NCBI GenBank assembly: GCA_011037195.1
Contig: JAAEAF010006130.1
Span: 1 to 64,000 of the forward strand
Direction of reading: 5' to 3'
DNA length: 64,000 nucleotides
From: Triatoma infestans
Taxonomy: Eukaryota > Arthropoda > Insecta > Hemiptera > Reduviidae
The notes beneath the pieces were generated by a model. It did not search any database, was not told the origin of the DNA, and worked only from the letters and a program-made list of their open reading frames with translations. Of this stretch, positions 9,691 to 21,995 are shown piece after piece. How positions within the stretch are numbered: the first letter of the stretch is position 1; every line of letters starts with the position of its first letter. The translations under genes were made by a program, and so were the position numbers.

Positions 9691-10699
9691 TAACATTTTC
9701 AATTTATTATGAATATAACAAATTATTGAGAATCATGTGAAACGTTGAAGACAACTAAACATATTGGGAGAATTATGAGTTTGGACATTCATATGCCAAT
9801 TATAACGTCCACTGGGGCAACGAAAAATCGTGTCCTTAGTAGATTGCCTTAGTTTAGTAACCTTAGTTTAGTAGTTTAGCATTTAGTTTGTATTCATAGC
9901 CGTAGAGTGTCTGCTAACACCGCAAAAAGAAAGGTCTTAATTGGGAACCACATTAGTACCATGGTACATCACCTACAATCACCTTCTCTTTGCAAAGCCA
10001 TTTTATGCCAGTACTTGTATCAGAACCATACAGTGTCAATTTTCACACACAAGTGACTTACATACTACTTTCTCTCACTAGTGTGCAAAAATAACATTAA
10101 TCAACTCTAATTAGCCCGACACCTAGCAGAAAAACACCAAAACTAGATCAAGAACAATATAGAGAGAGAGAGAGAGAGAGAGGAAATATTTATCTTGAAT
10201 TAAAATACATTCTCAGTATTTACACTTTTTCAGGTCTTTCTATTTGCATATAAATTGGAAACCATTTTTTTGCGATTACAGAAAAAATCTAATACGTATT
10301 TAACTCGTGAGCGTAATATTTTTTACAACTCTCGTCCAATTTGATTCTGACATCATAGTGTGTAAAAATCATACTTTTCCCATTTGTTTAATAAATAATT
10401 ATTATTTACACATAACATATATTAACGTGAAAATAATAAGTATAATACAGTATAGAATTCATTCGTGGCCCAGATAGGAACTCTGGCGGTATCATTGTCA
10501 AATACGTGGATAAATCGAAAAATTTATCTCCAAGTTTTAAAAGTCCGATCTGCAGATGTTGTGATCTACAGAGAACCTTCCATGGCTTATTGAAATAAAT
10601 AAGATATTAAAGGTAGTGTTATAATTATAAATTTATTAGAGAACGAGCTTTAAGAATTCCACAAATTATTCTATCATTATTTCTTATTAGTCCAATCAC
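9691..10699. other. Unassigned DNA with a (GA)n run
   Basis: No gene recognised. A (AG)n microsatellite lies at about 10161-10182. Confidence 0.45.
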
Positions 10700-10712
10700 A
10701 GTTAAGATTATT

Positions 10713-10950
10713 ATTTTTTTTTTTTTTAATTTAAGGCGCGTCAACATGTATGATCATTGGCCCCCGGAGCCTTCTCTATGCACTGCCGGACTCCGGACAG
10801 TGTTCTCTCGTTGCAGACAACACTACCCATCACCGGACCGTGACTATAAGGCTGCTAGGAATACAAAATCTAAGGTTAGCACAGCTGGACTCGAACCCGG
10901 GTCCTCCGCGTGGAAGTTCAGTACGCTAACCACTTAGTGGTTTCCTTCCA
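10713..10950 (-). mobile_element. SINE-T, short form, with 13-bp target duplication
   Basis: Minus-strand SINE. The tRNA-like head carries a B box (complement of GGACTCGAACC, near 10888) and the complement of GGTTAGCG from the A-box side near 10923. The body shows the signature around CCGGACAGTGTTCTCTCG, and the 3' end is TTAAATT plus an A-run (T-run on the plus strand at about 10713-10728). The insertion lies between agttaagattatt at 10700-10712 and 10951-10963. A 63-codon frame across it is incidental. Confidence 0.85.
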
Positions 10951-10963
10951 AGTTAAGATTATT

Positions 10964-12584
10964 TATCAATTACATTTATTTATTGATACAAATACATTAA
11001 ATTTATCTAAAAAAACTTTCATTATGTATATTAAATTATATTCAGAAATAATTAATTCAGCATTAAGGTGATTTGAAATTTAACAATCCACCCGCACAAA
11101 TAACGTTTGTATTAATTCTAATTTGAAAAAAAAAAAACATTAAAAACATTTAATTTTATTTTAGTTCAAGTAATCTGAAAGACAAATTTTTTCTAAATAA
11201 TTATCGCATTTTTTTTAAATAAAATTTCTTTTTTTAAACTTATTAAAAAGATTTATACGATATGAATAATTAACAATCTCTGTTTGATAAATAAGTATAG
11301 TTTGTTACTGTGGTTAACAGTGGGATGTTATTATGTCTTTCATGAACCACTCTCAGGTATCTGATTGGATCACTTTCAGCATACTATGGTTTGAAGAGGT
11401 ATTTGTACGTAATTGGTAATTATGCTAGACCCTTATTTTGTAGAGTTTATGAGACTGAGGTACATCCTTGTATCTTATCACAGTGGATTGCTTGAATTTC
11501 AAAAAAGATTATCTTTCGGATCCTTTAGTAGGAACAGTAGAGTTGAAGAGTTAAGGCGAATTTATCCTTAAGATTATTTTCGATTTGTTCGAGACACTAT
11601 GTAGATTAGGTGGATTAGATACTGGTTTGGATTTTTGTTATAGATCCAGCTTGTTGTTGCTTTTCTGTGGGTAGATATTTATTCCTAGAAGGACTCTGGA
11701 TAGGATAGAGTTCGAATATTCCCATAGACAAATAATTGGAAGAGTTCAGTCAAAAATGTAAAAATTAATTACCGTAGAAAGAAGCCAATTCTTCTTTTAT
11801 TATTTTTACTACACTACTACAAAATGATGTAATTAAATTAAGAGAGAATGGTCAATTGGTATGGGGGAGGGGGTAGAGTCTTTTTTTTTTTTTTTACTTT
11901 GACCACACAACACACACGCACACACACATATATATACATAATTTTTATCTTTTACATAACATTTTATATTGCCCTAAACATAATTTACTTCTATAGTTTA
12001 GAATATTAACTCGTATAACTTTGGATCTAATTATGGCATCCTTTAATACTGCCATAGTCTGAACAAAGCCATCCTTACTTCTCTCCCCTCTGCAGCTATG
12101 CAAAATGCCGCCCACCTCTTCTATATACCTTTACACTCGCCATCAACAGAGGGCCCTAAAGGTTCTGGTATTTTTTGTTGTTTTTCTTCTCCCACAGCTA
12201 CTTTACACCATTAAAAGCTTTCCTCTTTCGTAGTATGTTTCAATTCCCTTCCTTAGTGTTCAAAGAGCAAACCAGTTTTAATTTTTATTATTTTTTTCTT
12301 TTTTTTTTTTTTTAACAAAAGAAAAACTCTTGGAAAGCTGTATAACTAATTAATTAGATAATTAGAGAAAATGAAGTTAGTTTTTATGTTTACTATTACG
12401 CTTATATGTCAGCTTTTTAGTCAAGTTACTATATAATAACTGCTCAACTTTTTACGATTGTTGAATATGATTAGATTTTTAATATTAATTGTTAAAAAAG
12501 AAAGGACTATTCATGTTTTGACATTCGTTTACTAATTAAAATCGCATGAAATTGATTTATTACTTTCTCTTCAAAATGAAACTT
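10964..12584. other. Unassigned AT-rich DNA with homopolymers
   Basis: Contains a T-run at about 11881-11895, a CA-rich run near 11906-11930 and a T-run near 12297-12314. No gene or shared repeat was recognised. Confidence 0.45.
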
Positions 12585-12775
12585 TGTTTCAGATATAGTG
12601 GTCCGTATCTAAAATGAATGAATATCAAATTTGCGATTTTCCATTTTTGAGAAATTCTCTACAAACATCTTTTTTTTTAAATTCGGCGACCTAAAAATAT
12701 CTATTTCTGGTGATAACTGAATTTGCAAAAAACTTTACTTTCTCCTATATCAATAAGAGAAAAGTAAAAAATCAA
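12585..12775 (-). repeat. Family A repeat, diverged 5' fragment
   Basis: Minus-strand fragment of the 5' part of Family A. On the plus strand it runs from TGGTCCGTATCTAAAATGAA (equivalent of the TGGTGATACCTAAA block) through CATTTTTGAG and TTCTGGTGATAACT to TCTCCTATATCAATAAGAG at the element end. Divergence is high, so it is an old copy. Confidence 0.55.
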
Positions 12776-13210
12776 AATTGTAGTATATAATGTTTGTGTA
12801 TTGGACTCTGTTGTTTCTCTACCAAAAAAAAAAAAAAAATGTAACCAATTTACCTTCTCCTACTAATAATGGCTCCCATCGTACCGCAGTTTCGTAATTT
12901 TTTGGCGATTATGGATGCAGAGTGAAGAACAGTATTCGCTATATTGTGATGCAGGTAATGAGTTACTACTCAGTTTGAAAACTGCTCATAGTTTGAAAAA
13001 GTAATTATCTTTCCCATACAGGACTACGAGGGTGTAACTAAAAGTAAACAGACTGAATGAAGGAATAAGTTAATGTTTTATTTCTCAAAATATATGAGCC
13101 AAATTTGCATGCGGTACTGTCACCTTTCCAAATCTCCTCTACAAAAATTAGTGTCCTTCTACTTAAACCGCCGCAGAACAGCCTGTTTAGCGCCGTTTAT
13201 TGACTCCCAT
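12776..13210. other. Unassigned DNA
   Basis: Contains an A-run near 12825-12839. No gene was recognised. Confidence 0.4.
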
Positions 13211-13500
13211 TGTAATAGCAAGCAGAGAGAAGACAGGCCCTCTCTGGTACTCTCTGACTTAAGCAGGCTAGAGTGGGAGAACCTGTGTATATAAGCCAGA
13301 GGGAATCTATCTAGATCTATCTGTAGATTCAACCATACATCGCATAGTGTCATTATTTCTACTCCCACCTTTTATTCTATCAGTTTCATTATAAAGTCCA
13401 GTGCAGTTAGTGTAAACTTACAGCTACATTATAACAGTGTCTTAACATCTCGTTCATTCAATCAAACCTAATTTCTCTCCTCATCAGCTCCATTATACCC
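13211..13500 (+). mobile_element. LTR-like sequence
   Basis: Starts TGTAATAGCAAGC and carries a GC-richer stem region, a TATA-like box (TATATAAG, about 13288) and TATAAAGTCCAGTGCAGT (13390-13407) followed by TAGTGTAAAC. The order matches the LTR-like segments at 3.3 and 16.7 kb. The right boundary, near CTCCATTATA, is uncertain and no internal region or partner LTR is recognisable. Confidence 0.4.
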
Positions 13501-14204
13501 ATCTTATTTCTTTGATGTCTTCTTTCAGTTTGAGCACCCATTGTGCTGAAAGTCTGAAAAGTCCCAAATGACGTCAATTAAAATTGTGTGAACTGATCCG
13601 CAAAAGTTGTTTGATTTTATCAGCTAACTCCATCACAGAAATTCGATGTTCCTTGTCTAATATTTGCCTGTATTTTAGAATTCATGTCCTTGGGGGGGGG
13701 GTGGGGTTCAGGTTGATGGTCTTCTTGAACGTTTACTGTCAATAGCTTCGCCTTGACTATTTTGTTCCACTCATAAAACTTGAGTGCACCACGGAGATTG
13801 ATATCTCCGTAAATATTTTCCATCTATCAATGATCTCTCTACTATCCCATTTTCCGTTGCTCGAATTTCAAATCTTAAATTTTCCTTGATAAAACAAAAA
13901 TGGATATTAAAAAATTTGTTTAAAAAAAAAACTGAACTGTTCAAATAATCAACCTAAAATTATTTAAGTAACTCACAAAAACGTTATATTAACAAAATAC
14001 TTTGATTTGTGATTGATTGATTTTATTTAGTTACTCAAAATATTTACCATATTTACAATGGTTACAGTTTTTAAACATTATCCATAGACTTACCCATAGA
14101 CAAAACTATATTTTCTTATATTGATGGCATTTTGTAATATAAAACCTATTTATTTTACAAGGAAAAATTTCCATAAAAAACCTTACACTAAGCGCTGGCT
14201 AATT
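13501..14204. other. Unassigned AT-rich DNA
   Basis: A G-run sits at about 13691-13699. The part nearest 14200 may be the 3' UTR of the adjacent minus-strand jockey element. Confidence 0.4.
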
Positions 14205-15185
14205 GTAATTAAACTAAGTTGTGTTTGATAAGTTTGTGGAGGGTGGCATGTACAATATCATTTACACCCATGTTGGATATTAATTCAGTGTTACTGGCCG
14301 AACATTTATCAAAAAATAAATTAGATTTATTAATAATAAAGTCTTTAATTAGAGGCAGATCCAGTTTAACATGTAATACATCTATTATTTTTGTATATCT
14401 TGGGGCACTTAGCACAAGCCTTAAAAATTTGTTTTGCATAATTTGTATTTTTCTGAGATATGTATTTGAGGTGGAGCTCCAACTTTCACAACCATATGTT
14501 AGAAATGGCCTGATGGCAACTCTATAAATCAGCAACTTATTTTCTACAGAATGGCCTTAATCACTTGAAAGAAGCGGAAACAGCAGTCTTATCGCTTTTT
14601 CGGTATTATTAACCAGCATATTAATTTGAGAAGTGAAGGTTAACTTGCTGTCAAGTTGGACCCCAAGATCTGTAACAGAAGGTGACCAAGGAATAACTAT
14701 ATTTTCCACAGTTACACCGGTAGATATTAGAGGCCTTCTTTTTGTAAAAATTATGGCTTTAAACTTTGTCAAATTTGGCTTTATCTTCCACCTTTAACAC
14801 TATCTTCTTATGTTTTGGCATGTTTGGACACCCGTTTTGGTAGTAAATATGGCCAATGTTCGCCAAGAGCTAGTAAATATGGCTGCATCATCAGCAAATA
14901 GCGCTATTTTATTATTTCTAAAGTTTGGTATATCATTTATATAAAGAAGGAATAGAAGTGGTCAGAGCACGGAGCCTTGTGGGACTCCAGAATACACAGT
15001 TCGAGCATCAGAGCTCCTTTGTTCTATGTGAACTGTAAACGTCCTACTTGATAAATAACAATGTATGATTTTAATCAAATATTCTGGAAATTTATACTGA
15101 ATTAGTTTAAATAGCAAAACGGGATGCCAAACCGTGTCAAAAGCTCTTTTTCAACATCAATAAGCAGCATGCCTGTATGTTTTCT
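14205..15185 (-). pseudogene. jockey-like LINE reverse transcriptase, degenerate
   Basis: Minus-strand reverse-transcriptase remnant. In order: TGMLLIDVEKAFDTVWHP-like start (about 15180, with a frameshift), GVPQGSVL (14971-14988), a stop, [11 protein letters not shown], then [10 protein letters not shown] with the catalytic FADD (14887-14898). Next come LGVQLDSKLTF, RVAIRPFLTYGCESW, and IMQNKFLRLVLSAPRYTK...DLPLIKDFI with a natural-looking end at 14209. RT order and the LQ-rich thumb with NApRYT are typical of jockey. At least one nonsense codon and two frameshifts make it dead. The endonuclease and gag-like halves are absent, as expected for a 5'-truncated LINE. Confidence 0.88.
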
Positions 15186-16734
15186 TTTGTTATAAATCAC
15201 CAATACGTGACCTACGACTTTGGATAGCTGGGCTGTGATTCAAAATACTTTTTATCTTTCTTTACTGTTCGCTTGCTGTAACAAGACTGACGAACAAAAT
15301 CTGGTTACTTTTTGATACACCCTCAGGAACTACGTACATCTTTCATACCTACAAAAGTGAGGTCCATTACAAATATTAATAATTATTGATGCTCTTATTT
15401 TAGTTTTATTGAATGTAGTACAATAGAATTTATTATAAACAATAGAATTAAATTGAACTTTTATTCGCGATACTAATTGTTATTCTAGTGTAATTGTGCA
15501 ATTTTGTAGATTCTAATTTCAAAATTAGATTACATCATTAAGGTGAATACTGTCCTAAGTTATGTATTAATAACACAATAAATGTTTGTAGTATTATTTT
15601 AATTTTCATCAGGTATATTAAAATTTACAAAATCTCATCCTACTTATATTTACCAGATCCTGTATTTTAACCAACCAGTATGTGTTGATGTTTAGATGGT
15701 ATGAACGTGGCCTTGGTACTTGTAAACTAGTGTGTTGAGGTATATATATGTATGTAGGTATATCTCAACAGTAATTCATTCATTAGCGAAGTCTCGCGTT
15801 TTACCCCCCAGTTATACGCGAGCTAGCATCCATGTTTATCCTTGTCAACCTACCTCATACACACACGCACACACAAACACACAACACACCACTTGCATTA
15901 GCACTTTCACCAGTTCTTGTGTATGTTTGTAATTTGTTTGCGTATTTATGTATGTATGTTTGTATGTATGTATAGCTCATGGTCGGGCACCGAGATGGGT
16001 CATATTGTCGTCAAATTTATGTGACTCGTCTAATGTAGGCCACCGCATACACCAAACAAGTTCTCCCTCTCACTCTCTCCCTCTCTTAATCTCTCTCACT
16101 CCCACTCTCTCTATTTCTACTAACACTAATTCTGCTGCTCTGCTATAGTGTTTTACTCACAGAACCAACGCTAATGCCTTTAGCACCTTCTACCAACAAC
16201 ACTAACACAAACAATGCCCCTACATACAGCCACTGGTGGCAGCACTGTTTATATAATGCGGAAATATAGCCTAGCATTAAAAACATCTAACTAGGTACAT
16301 TTTCACCGCGGTAAATATGTGTGTGTATGTGTGTCTGTTGTACTCTATCATGGTTTTACAACTTGTATTCAGTTTCAGAATTTTAAATAAATATCTGTGT
16401 AAAACAACTGAAATGCCAGCCTTTTTTATATTTTCTCTTAGCTTTGCGTTTTTAACAAATATTCGAAATTCAGTTTTGAAGACCCATTGAAGAAGAAAAG
16501 TGTTTTTAACTTTATGTTTATTTGTTTGTAAGCAAAAATATCAGAAACACAAAATTACAGGAAGATATAACATAAGGAGACAGCTAAATATACATAGAAA
16601 GATTTAGCCAAAATTGACAAAATCAAAGAGGAACAATGGAAAAACTTTACAATAATTACAATGAAAATATATAAGAGACTTTGGAGAAAATAAATGTAGA
16701 CGTTTTAGGAACTGACTCCATATCTTTTGATGAA
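15186..16734. other. Unassigned DNA with TGTA and GT microsatellites
   Basis: A (TGTA)n-like run lies at about 15946-15974 and a GT-rich run at about 16317-16340. CT-rich sequence occurs around 16060-16110. No convincing gene is seen. Confidence 0.4.
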
Positions 16735-17105
16735 TGTATGGGATCCTAATCATTAAAGATTCAAAGGATCCGAAGAGCGAAGAATCAGACAATAAATTGA
16801 ATCAAACATTAGTTACTCCCCACCTAGACCAGTCTAGGGATGGAGAATTCTATACATATATAGAGCTACAGAAGAACAGTTCAGGAAAGTTTTTACACAT
16901 CCAGTCAGCAACCAACCTACTTACTTTCTAATTCTCAGCCAGGCTGTTTCTGTCTCTTAGTTATTCTCTCGCTACCTTATACTCTAACATCTATTAACAG
17001 TATAAAGTCCTTGTAGTTGTGTTTCTATTCATCGTATTAGTGTTCAGCATATCTACTAGTCTATTTCTTCTTCATCATTCTCTCCCATTCTCTCTCCTAC
17101 TCACA
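16735..17105 (+). mobile_element. LTR-like sequence, copy 1 of a pair with 49.2 kb
   Basis: Starts TGTATGGGATCC and ends ...CTACTCACA, so TGT...ACA ends are plausible. Shared with the minus-strand copy at 49061-49420: AGGATCCGAAGAGCG near the start, AACAGTTCAGGA, CAGTCAGCAACCA, TCTCGCTACC and a CTCTCTCCT end. It carries TATAAAGTCCTTGTAGT at 17001-17017. A reverse-transcriptase remnant begins about 13 bp after the end, but that remnant is RTE-like rather than LTR-type, so adjacency is probably accidental. Confidence 0.6.
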
Positions 17106-17117
17106 TCCACTATAATG

Positions 17118-17562
17118 AACTAAATAAAGCACTTCTTAGAATAAAGAATAGAACGGCATCGGGAACAGAAGGAATAAATTTAGAACTACTTAAAAAATGG
17201 AGAAGCCCCTCTCATATTTCTTCAGTTCATCTACTCGCTGGTTTCTTCATTTTGTTAAATATATGATGGCAGCAAGGAAAAATCCCCCAGTCTTGGACAA
17301 CATCGAGTACAACGTCCATGTGGCTGATATGGCTAACAACGAAGAAATCTATCTGCATTTCAAACTCAGATTATAAGCTGTACTCGTGGATCCTAAATAC
17401 AAGGCTCAAAATGATAAGTGACACTGGCAAAGGTTTAGAAAAGGTCGATCCTTCATTGGCAACATCCATGGTGTTAACTGACTCATTGAAAAGAGACGGG
17501 AATTCAACCTGAGGCAAAAAAACGAATCTGGTAATTAAATTCTTCATAAAAATAATCATTCA
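17118..17562 (+). pseudogene. RTE-like LINE reverse transcriptase fragment, degenerate
   Basis: Plus-strand remnant of the N-terminal part of a non-LTR reverse transcriptase. NELNKALLRIKNRTASGTEG corresponds to the conserved ALKKLKNGKAPGPDG block, then INLELLKKW. GKIPQSW follows two stops, then DYKLYSWILNTRLKMI matches the YK...ILLNRL block, and EFNLRQ closes before the palm. Multiple stops and frame changes. It is cut at its 3' side by a Family B element whose target duplication begins at 17550. The clade (RTE or relative) is inferred from motif style only. Confidence 0.65.
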
Positions 17563-17819
17563 TCAGAGATATTTCCCGTGATAGCCTGTTTTTTTTGTGG
17601 TCATCAACCAGTTTTGGGCGTTCGCTCATTATTAGGAAGTTTTTGTTAAAAAAGTGTGATAACATAGACTTGCACAGAGCAAAATTAGTTGATACACTCA
17701 GAGTTTTGGGTCTGGTGATAGACGAACGTCTGAAACCGGTGGATGACCACAAAAAAGAAACAGGTTATCATGGAAAAAATCTCTGATGCTTTCCAGCTCT
17801 GCGGAATCAACTTCAACAG
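17563..17819 (+). repeat. Family B hairpin element, long-arm copy
   Basis: Begins TCAGAGATATTTCCCGTG and ends CTCTGCGGAATCAACTTCAAC. The left arm pairs with the right arm (GATGACCACAAAAAAGAAAC...ATCTCTGATGC). Here the inverted left arm is long: it runs through the CCAGTTTTGGGCGTTCGC block and even includes the unique middle in inverted orientation (ACTTGCACAGAGC), while the direct arm starts late. Flanks share aaataatca (17550-17558 and 17820-17828), an imperfect target duplication. No coding capacity. Confidence 0.8.
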
Positions 17820-17828
17820 AAATAATCA

Positions 17829-18469
17829 ATATTTTAATTAATTATTGTATGTTATATTTTTTTTTTTTTGATAATTATAATAACACTAAAAAGTAAATAG
17901 TTAATAAATAAGTTCAATAATCTTGTGAAAATATTTCTATTGAAATGAGAACGCACTATGGAAACTAGATGAACAAAAATACAAACAACTTACGGTTTTA
18001 AGTTTATATTTTCAAATAAAATTCATATCATTGCAATAACAGGTTAATCACTGTCCTCCTATAGTTTTATTTTCATTTGAATACTAGTTACGTTTACTGG
18101 TTGTTTAATATAATATATATACATATATAACTACTATTTCTAGTTTTATAGAATAATTTAATTTATCAACAATGTTTTCGTGTTGTAAATTTACACATTT
18201 ACTGCTTTTTCCATGAAAGATAATTTAGTTTATGGCATAGCTTCAATTTGTTCTATCTAAGTTTAGATAAGACTAGATAAAATTAACTTTTCTCTTTGAT
18301 AATCCATTTTTCTGTAATACTCAACCATCAACTTGTTTGTTGCTCATTCTTCTATAAGTTGGCGTGATCTACCATTATCTTTTTCCATAAGTCTTTCTAC
18401 TTGGCAAAGTTTGCAGTGAATCCAAGTTTTACTGACGGTGATCATTCGTTCTTCCTTCTAGGGTTAGTA
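17829..18469. other. Unassigned AT-rich DNA
   Basis: A T-run sits near 17857-17869 and TA-rich sequence at about 18107-18130. No gene was recognised. Confidence 0.4.
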
Positions 18470-18900
18470 ATGTTAGCAGGATGGATGGTGGTTGGTGATG
18501 AAATGAATAGAATACATGAATTTATATTTTGACGAATTTTTCTGAGCAATAGCATATAGGGTAGATTAACCGAGCGATGAGTATTGAGTTGATGATTGTT
18601 GGTTGCGTGTTGAATGTAGAATGGTAGCGATGGCTGTTGTGAGTCGCTTGACGAGTGATGTGGTTAGTGGCCAAACTTGGTGATCCTTTTAAGGTGAAAT
18701 TTGTTGTAACGACTGATGATTATATTTCAAAATTTTTCTGGTGAACGATTTTTATGCCCATCAGATGGTCGGCTTTACTCAATTTCTCTTATCTCTAGAG
18801 ACAGATTATAGCTTTGTTTATTAATATAATCTTTACTTCTGTTTATTAAACAACGACAAAATATAAATTTCATAGTGGGAGATTAGCGGTTGAAGTTGAA
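18470..18900 (-). mobile_element. Possible LTR-like sequence, weak
   Basis: On the minus strand it shows the order seen in 28.8-29.3 kb and 50.9-51.3 kb: CTCCCAC, then GACCATCTGATGG, then CGTTCACCAG, a C-rich CACTCG/CATCGCT region and a T/A-rich end. Similarity is low and boundaries are guesses. Just beyond it, the 24-bp sequence CCATTTGTCAATACATT plus flanks is repeated directly (about 18900-18925 and 18949-18974). Confidence 0.3.
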
Positions 18901-19291
18901 TCCCATTTGTCAATACATTCTAGTGAGCATGACAGAGGATGTAATATCCTATTTGTCAATACATTGTAGTTACCGAGAGCTTGGAGGCTTAGTGGTACCT
19001 AGATAGGTTGCTAATAGAATTATTGAGTGCAGTTTTGTATGGCAAATTTGCTGGCGATTGATTCTTTGATTTCATCAATCCTTCCAAGGTAGTGTGAGCT
19101 TTGGTTTATTGGCAAGGTAGTCCATGGTAGCATGGGCAAAACAAACTATTGACGCTACCACAACCTGAAGACAGTGTTTTGCATGCAATAGCGGCGGAAC
19201 CCTGAAAGATATAGTGTTACTAGTATGTTATGTATTATGTGTAACACTCCAACTTCACAAACTCCAACGCATGGTAGAGAATATATTAGTA

Positions 19292-19407
19292 TCAGAGACA
19301 TTTTCCGTGGTAGCCCCGAAACCGGTCGATGACCACAAAATGAAGCAGGCTACCACGGAAAATGTCTCTGATGCTTTCCAGCTCTGCAGAACCAACCACC
19401 ACAACAG
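19292..19407 (+). repeat. Family B hairpin element, minimal copy
   Basis: Only 116 bp long. It starts TCAGAGACATTTTCCGTGG; after a 24-nt inverted arm it switches directly to the direct arm (CCGAAACCGGTCGATGACC...CACGGAAAATGTCTCTGA) and ends ACCAACCACCACAAC. Perfect 13-bp duplication gaatatattagta at 19279-19291 and 19408-19420 defines the ends exactly. This copy fixes the boundaries of the family. Confidence 0.9.
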
Positions 19408-19420
19408 GAATATATTAGTA

Positions 19421-21225
19421 CCCCAAATATGTTAATCCTTACCTTTATTAAGGATAGTTCTTTTGTTGATTCTAGGCTATACCAATTCACTAATATTGAT
19501 TAAAATATTTTCATTTCGATGCTAGCGGTTGCGGAATTTGGAATCATCTATTTTTCTTTTTAATATAATAATAATTCATGTTTTTATTTCCAGTCTCACA
19601 GAAAATTCAAAATATCACTCCAAAGAAGTGTCAGTAATTTAGTGAAATGGCTGCAAACTATATTATATGGTGCGGCAGGTAAAGCTGGAAACGAGTCGAG
19701 TTACGGTAATAATATCCCTTAGGGACGATGAAATGTGGGGTATCTCCAGCATAAGAAGCTAACAAAAGTTTTACCAAATTTAGATTAAGGTCTGAATTTT
19801 ATTTACAGCTTCTGTTATTTATAATTGACAATTCCTTTCGATCTCGTTCTTGATAAAAAGGCCTTGATGTTGATAAAGATAAGATGATGAGACGTTCTTT
19901 AATTTTTGATGACAAATTGTTTACTTTTTTCTTTTTTTTTTTTTTTACTTTTAAGTTGAAATATAATTAAATAAATAAAGATAAATTTAATATTATTAGA
20001 TAGATTTCAGATTACTCATCAGCGATAAAATATACAACGCTTTAACTCAATAGATTTGCTATAATTAGACGAAATGGGTACTATACATGCAAACTTGACA
20101 CCAATTATCAAATTCTAGTAGCACAATTAAATCTATAGGAAGCAATTAAATTCATCCAAATGGGAATGTTTAGCTGTGGTATAGGGATAGGTTATTGTGG
20201 TTGACAGTGTGATTACGTAACGTTTTGTGTGTGTGTGTGTATGTGTTTTGTGTGTTTTGCATGGTGGATGGAGATTTGAATGGGATGAAAGGATGGGCAT
20301 TTAAGGTTTCACTAGTAGTAGCCGTATTTATAGCTTGATAGCCAGTATTAGACATTGACCGATTTAACCAACGATTTGACTAAACAGTATGTTTATACTA
20401 TCGACTCATTTATATACAAAAAATACCGCTGGAATTAACATCTGTTTATAGATAACATGTACAATATAGAACTAAAATGATTAAATAAACAATTTATATA
20501 GAAACTTATTCATGTTCTAATTAAAACAACATTCAGATTGTTTAATCTGGTTTATTATTTTTTATCTGATGACGATCACTCCAGACTCAAAATCGGCTAA
20601 CTAGCTAAATAGTTTAACATATTAATATTAATACAAGAAAATACTCAAGGAAATTGGGTATTTAAGAGGGTTGATGAATAGATACTAAATGGACATTTAA
20701 ATCTAGTTTTTATATCAAAACTTATCTTAAATCATCTACTGAAAAATTTTGAAATTTTTCATTTCTATAGATGGTTTAAGAGAAGGCACTAGCAACATTT
20801 AATTTTTCTATTTATGTTTCTGCGATGTAACAAATGTGTATGTTTAAAAATTCTTTCTCCACTTCTTCACGACTTTCTATATATTAAAGCTTTGATAAAG
20901 GCAGGAAACTCTGTCGAAACGTTGGCATAATTCAATGTTTTTTCTTGACCAAACCTCACCAAATTTCTTTATAACTTAATTCATCAACGGTCAACAAATT
21001 CTTTTATATTTATATCAAATGTTAGTGCAATAATCTATTTTAATTATTTAAATGTACAATAGTTAATAAAGAAGAAATTAGTGCAATAGTAAATCAATAT
21101 ATAATAGTTTAAAGATTTTTTTTTTATTGTTGTTTGCAACAGTAAATAGCCATAAGTAAATATGCGTTAGCAATTATAAAAAGAGAGGAGAAACTATGCA
21201 GTGGTAGCACTCCTAATAATTATTG
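19421..21225. other. Unassigned AT-rich DNA
   Basis: T-run near 19926-19946 and GT run near 20227-20244. The stretch 20887-20925 contains TTGATAAAGGC...GTCGAAACGTTGG, a short motif resembling the Family C signature at 24.7 and 26.05 kb. No gene was recognised. Confidence 0.4.
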
Positions 21226-21757
21226 TTAATGTTCGTTATCTTCTGTGTTCTTGTTGTTCACAATCTTCTGTGTTATTCCGTGATCTTCGGTGAGCAAGTC
21301 TCGTGGCTGTTGACGTTTCAGGCGTCGGGAAGGATTGTCAGGGAGGGTTAGGGACGAAAGACCACGGACAAGAGGATTGTGATGAGAGGATAAGGACATG
21401 TGGAATTTATTGTATCGTGTTTTGACAAAGTCTTGTAGGTAGGGTATGTCTAAGTCTGTGTGGATTGTTTTGTTAGAGACATAGTAGGGAGCGTTGACAA
21501 TGGTTCTAAGGATTTTAGATTGCAGGGACTGGATACTAAAACAGATGGAGGTTGGAACGCTTAGTTGATCCCCACAGTTCAATTCCGTAGACCCAAACAG
21601 GTTTTAAGATGGCTGTATGGATGAGTCTTTTATTTTGTAGTGTGAGTTTCGATCTGTTGTCCAGGAGGCTTTTGAATATTCTGAATCGTATGTTCAGTTC
21701 TTTTCTTTTGAGTCGTGTATGTGGTACCATGTAAGTTGTTTGTCAATGTAACAGTTA
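21226..21757 (-). pseudogene. jockey-like LINE C-terminal fragment
   Basis: Minus-strand remnant covering the thumb and C terminus. In order: DKQLTWYH (about 21740-21757), a frameshift, RSKLTLQNKRLIHTAILKPV, WVYGIELWGSTKRSNLHLF, a second frameshift, QSLQSKILRTIVNAPYYVSN, DIPYLQDFV and an NPSRRLKR end, with a stop at 21226. Order and wording match the 25.1-kb jockey copy closely enough to suggest the same or a sister family. Confidence 0.85.
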
Positions 21758-21995
21758 AAGATATTTAAAAAAAAACAGTGTCCTGATGAAGGCCCGATCA
21801 AGGGTTAAAAAGTTGGGACATGAAAAGGTTTCCTTATGTCATATAACTCCTCCTCCAAAAAACAATAATTTTATCCACTATAAAGAAAGGAAACGAGGGC
21901 AAAAACCAAATATAGAACAGAATTGAAGATCATTAAATACAAGGCGTTCTGTCAAGTACATGGCAGTACTCTGTTTCTTTAATATATCAATAGGG

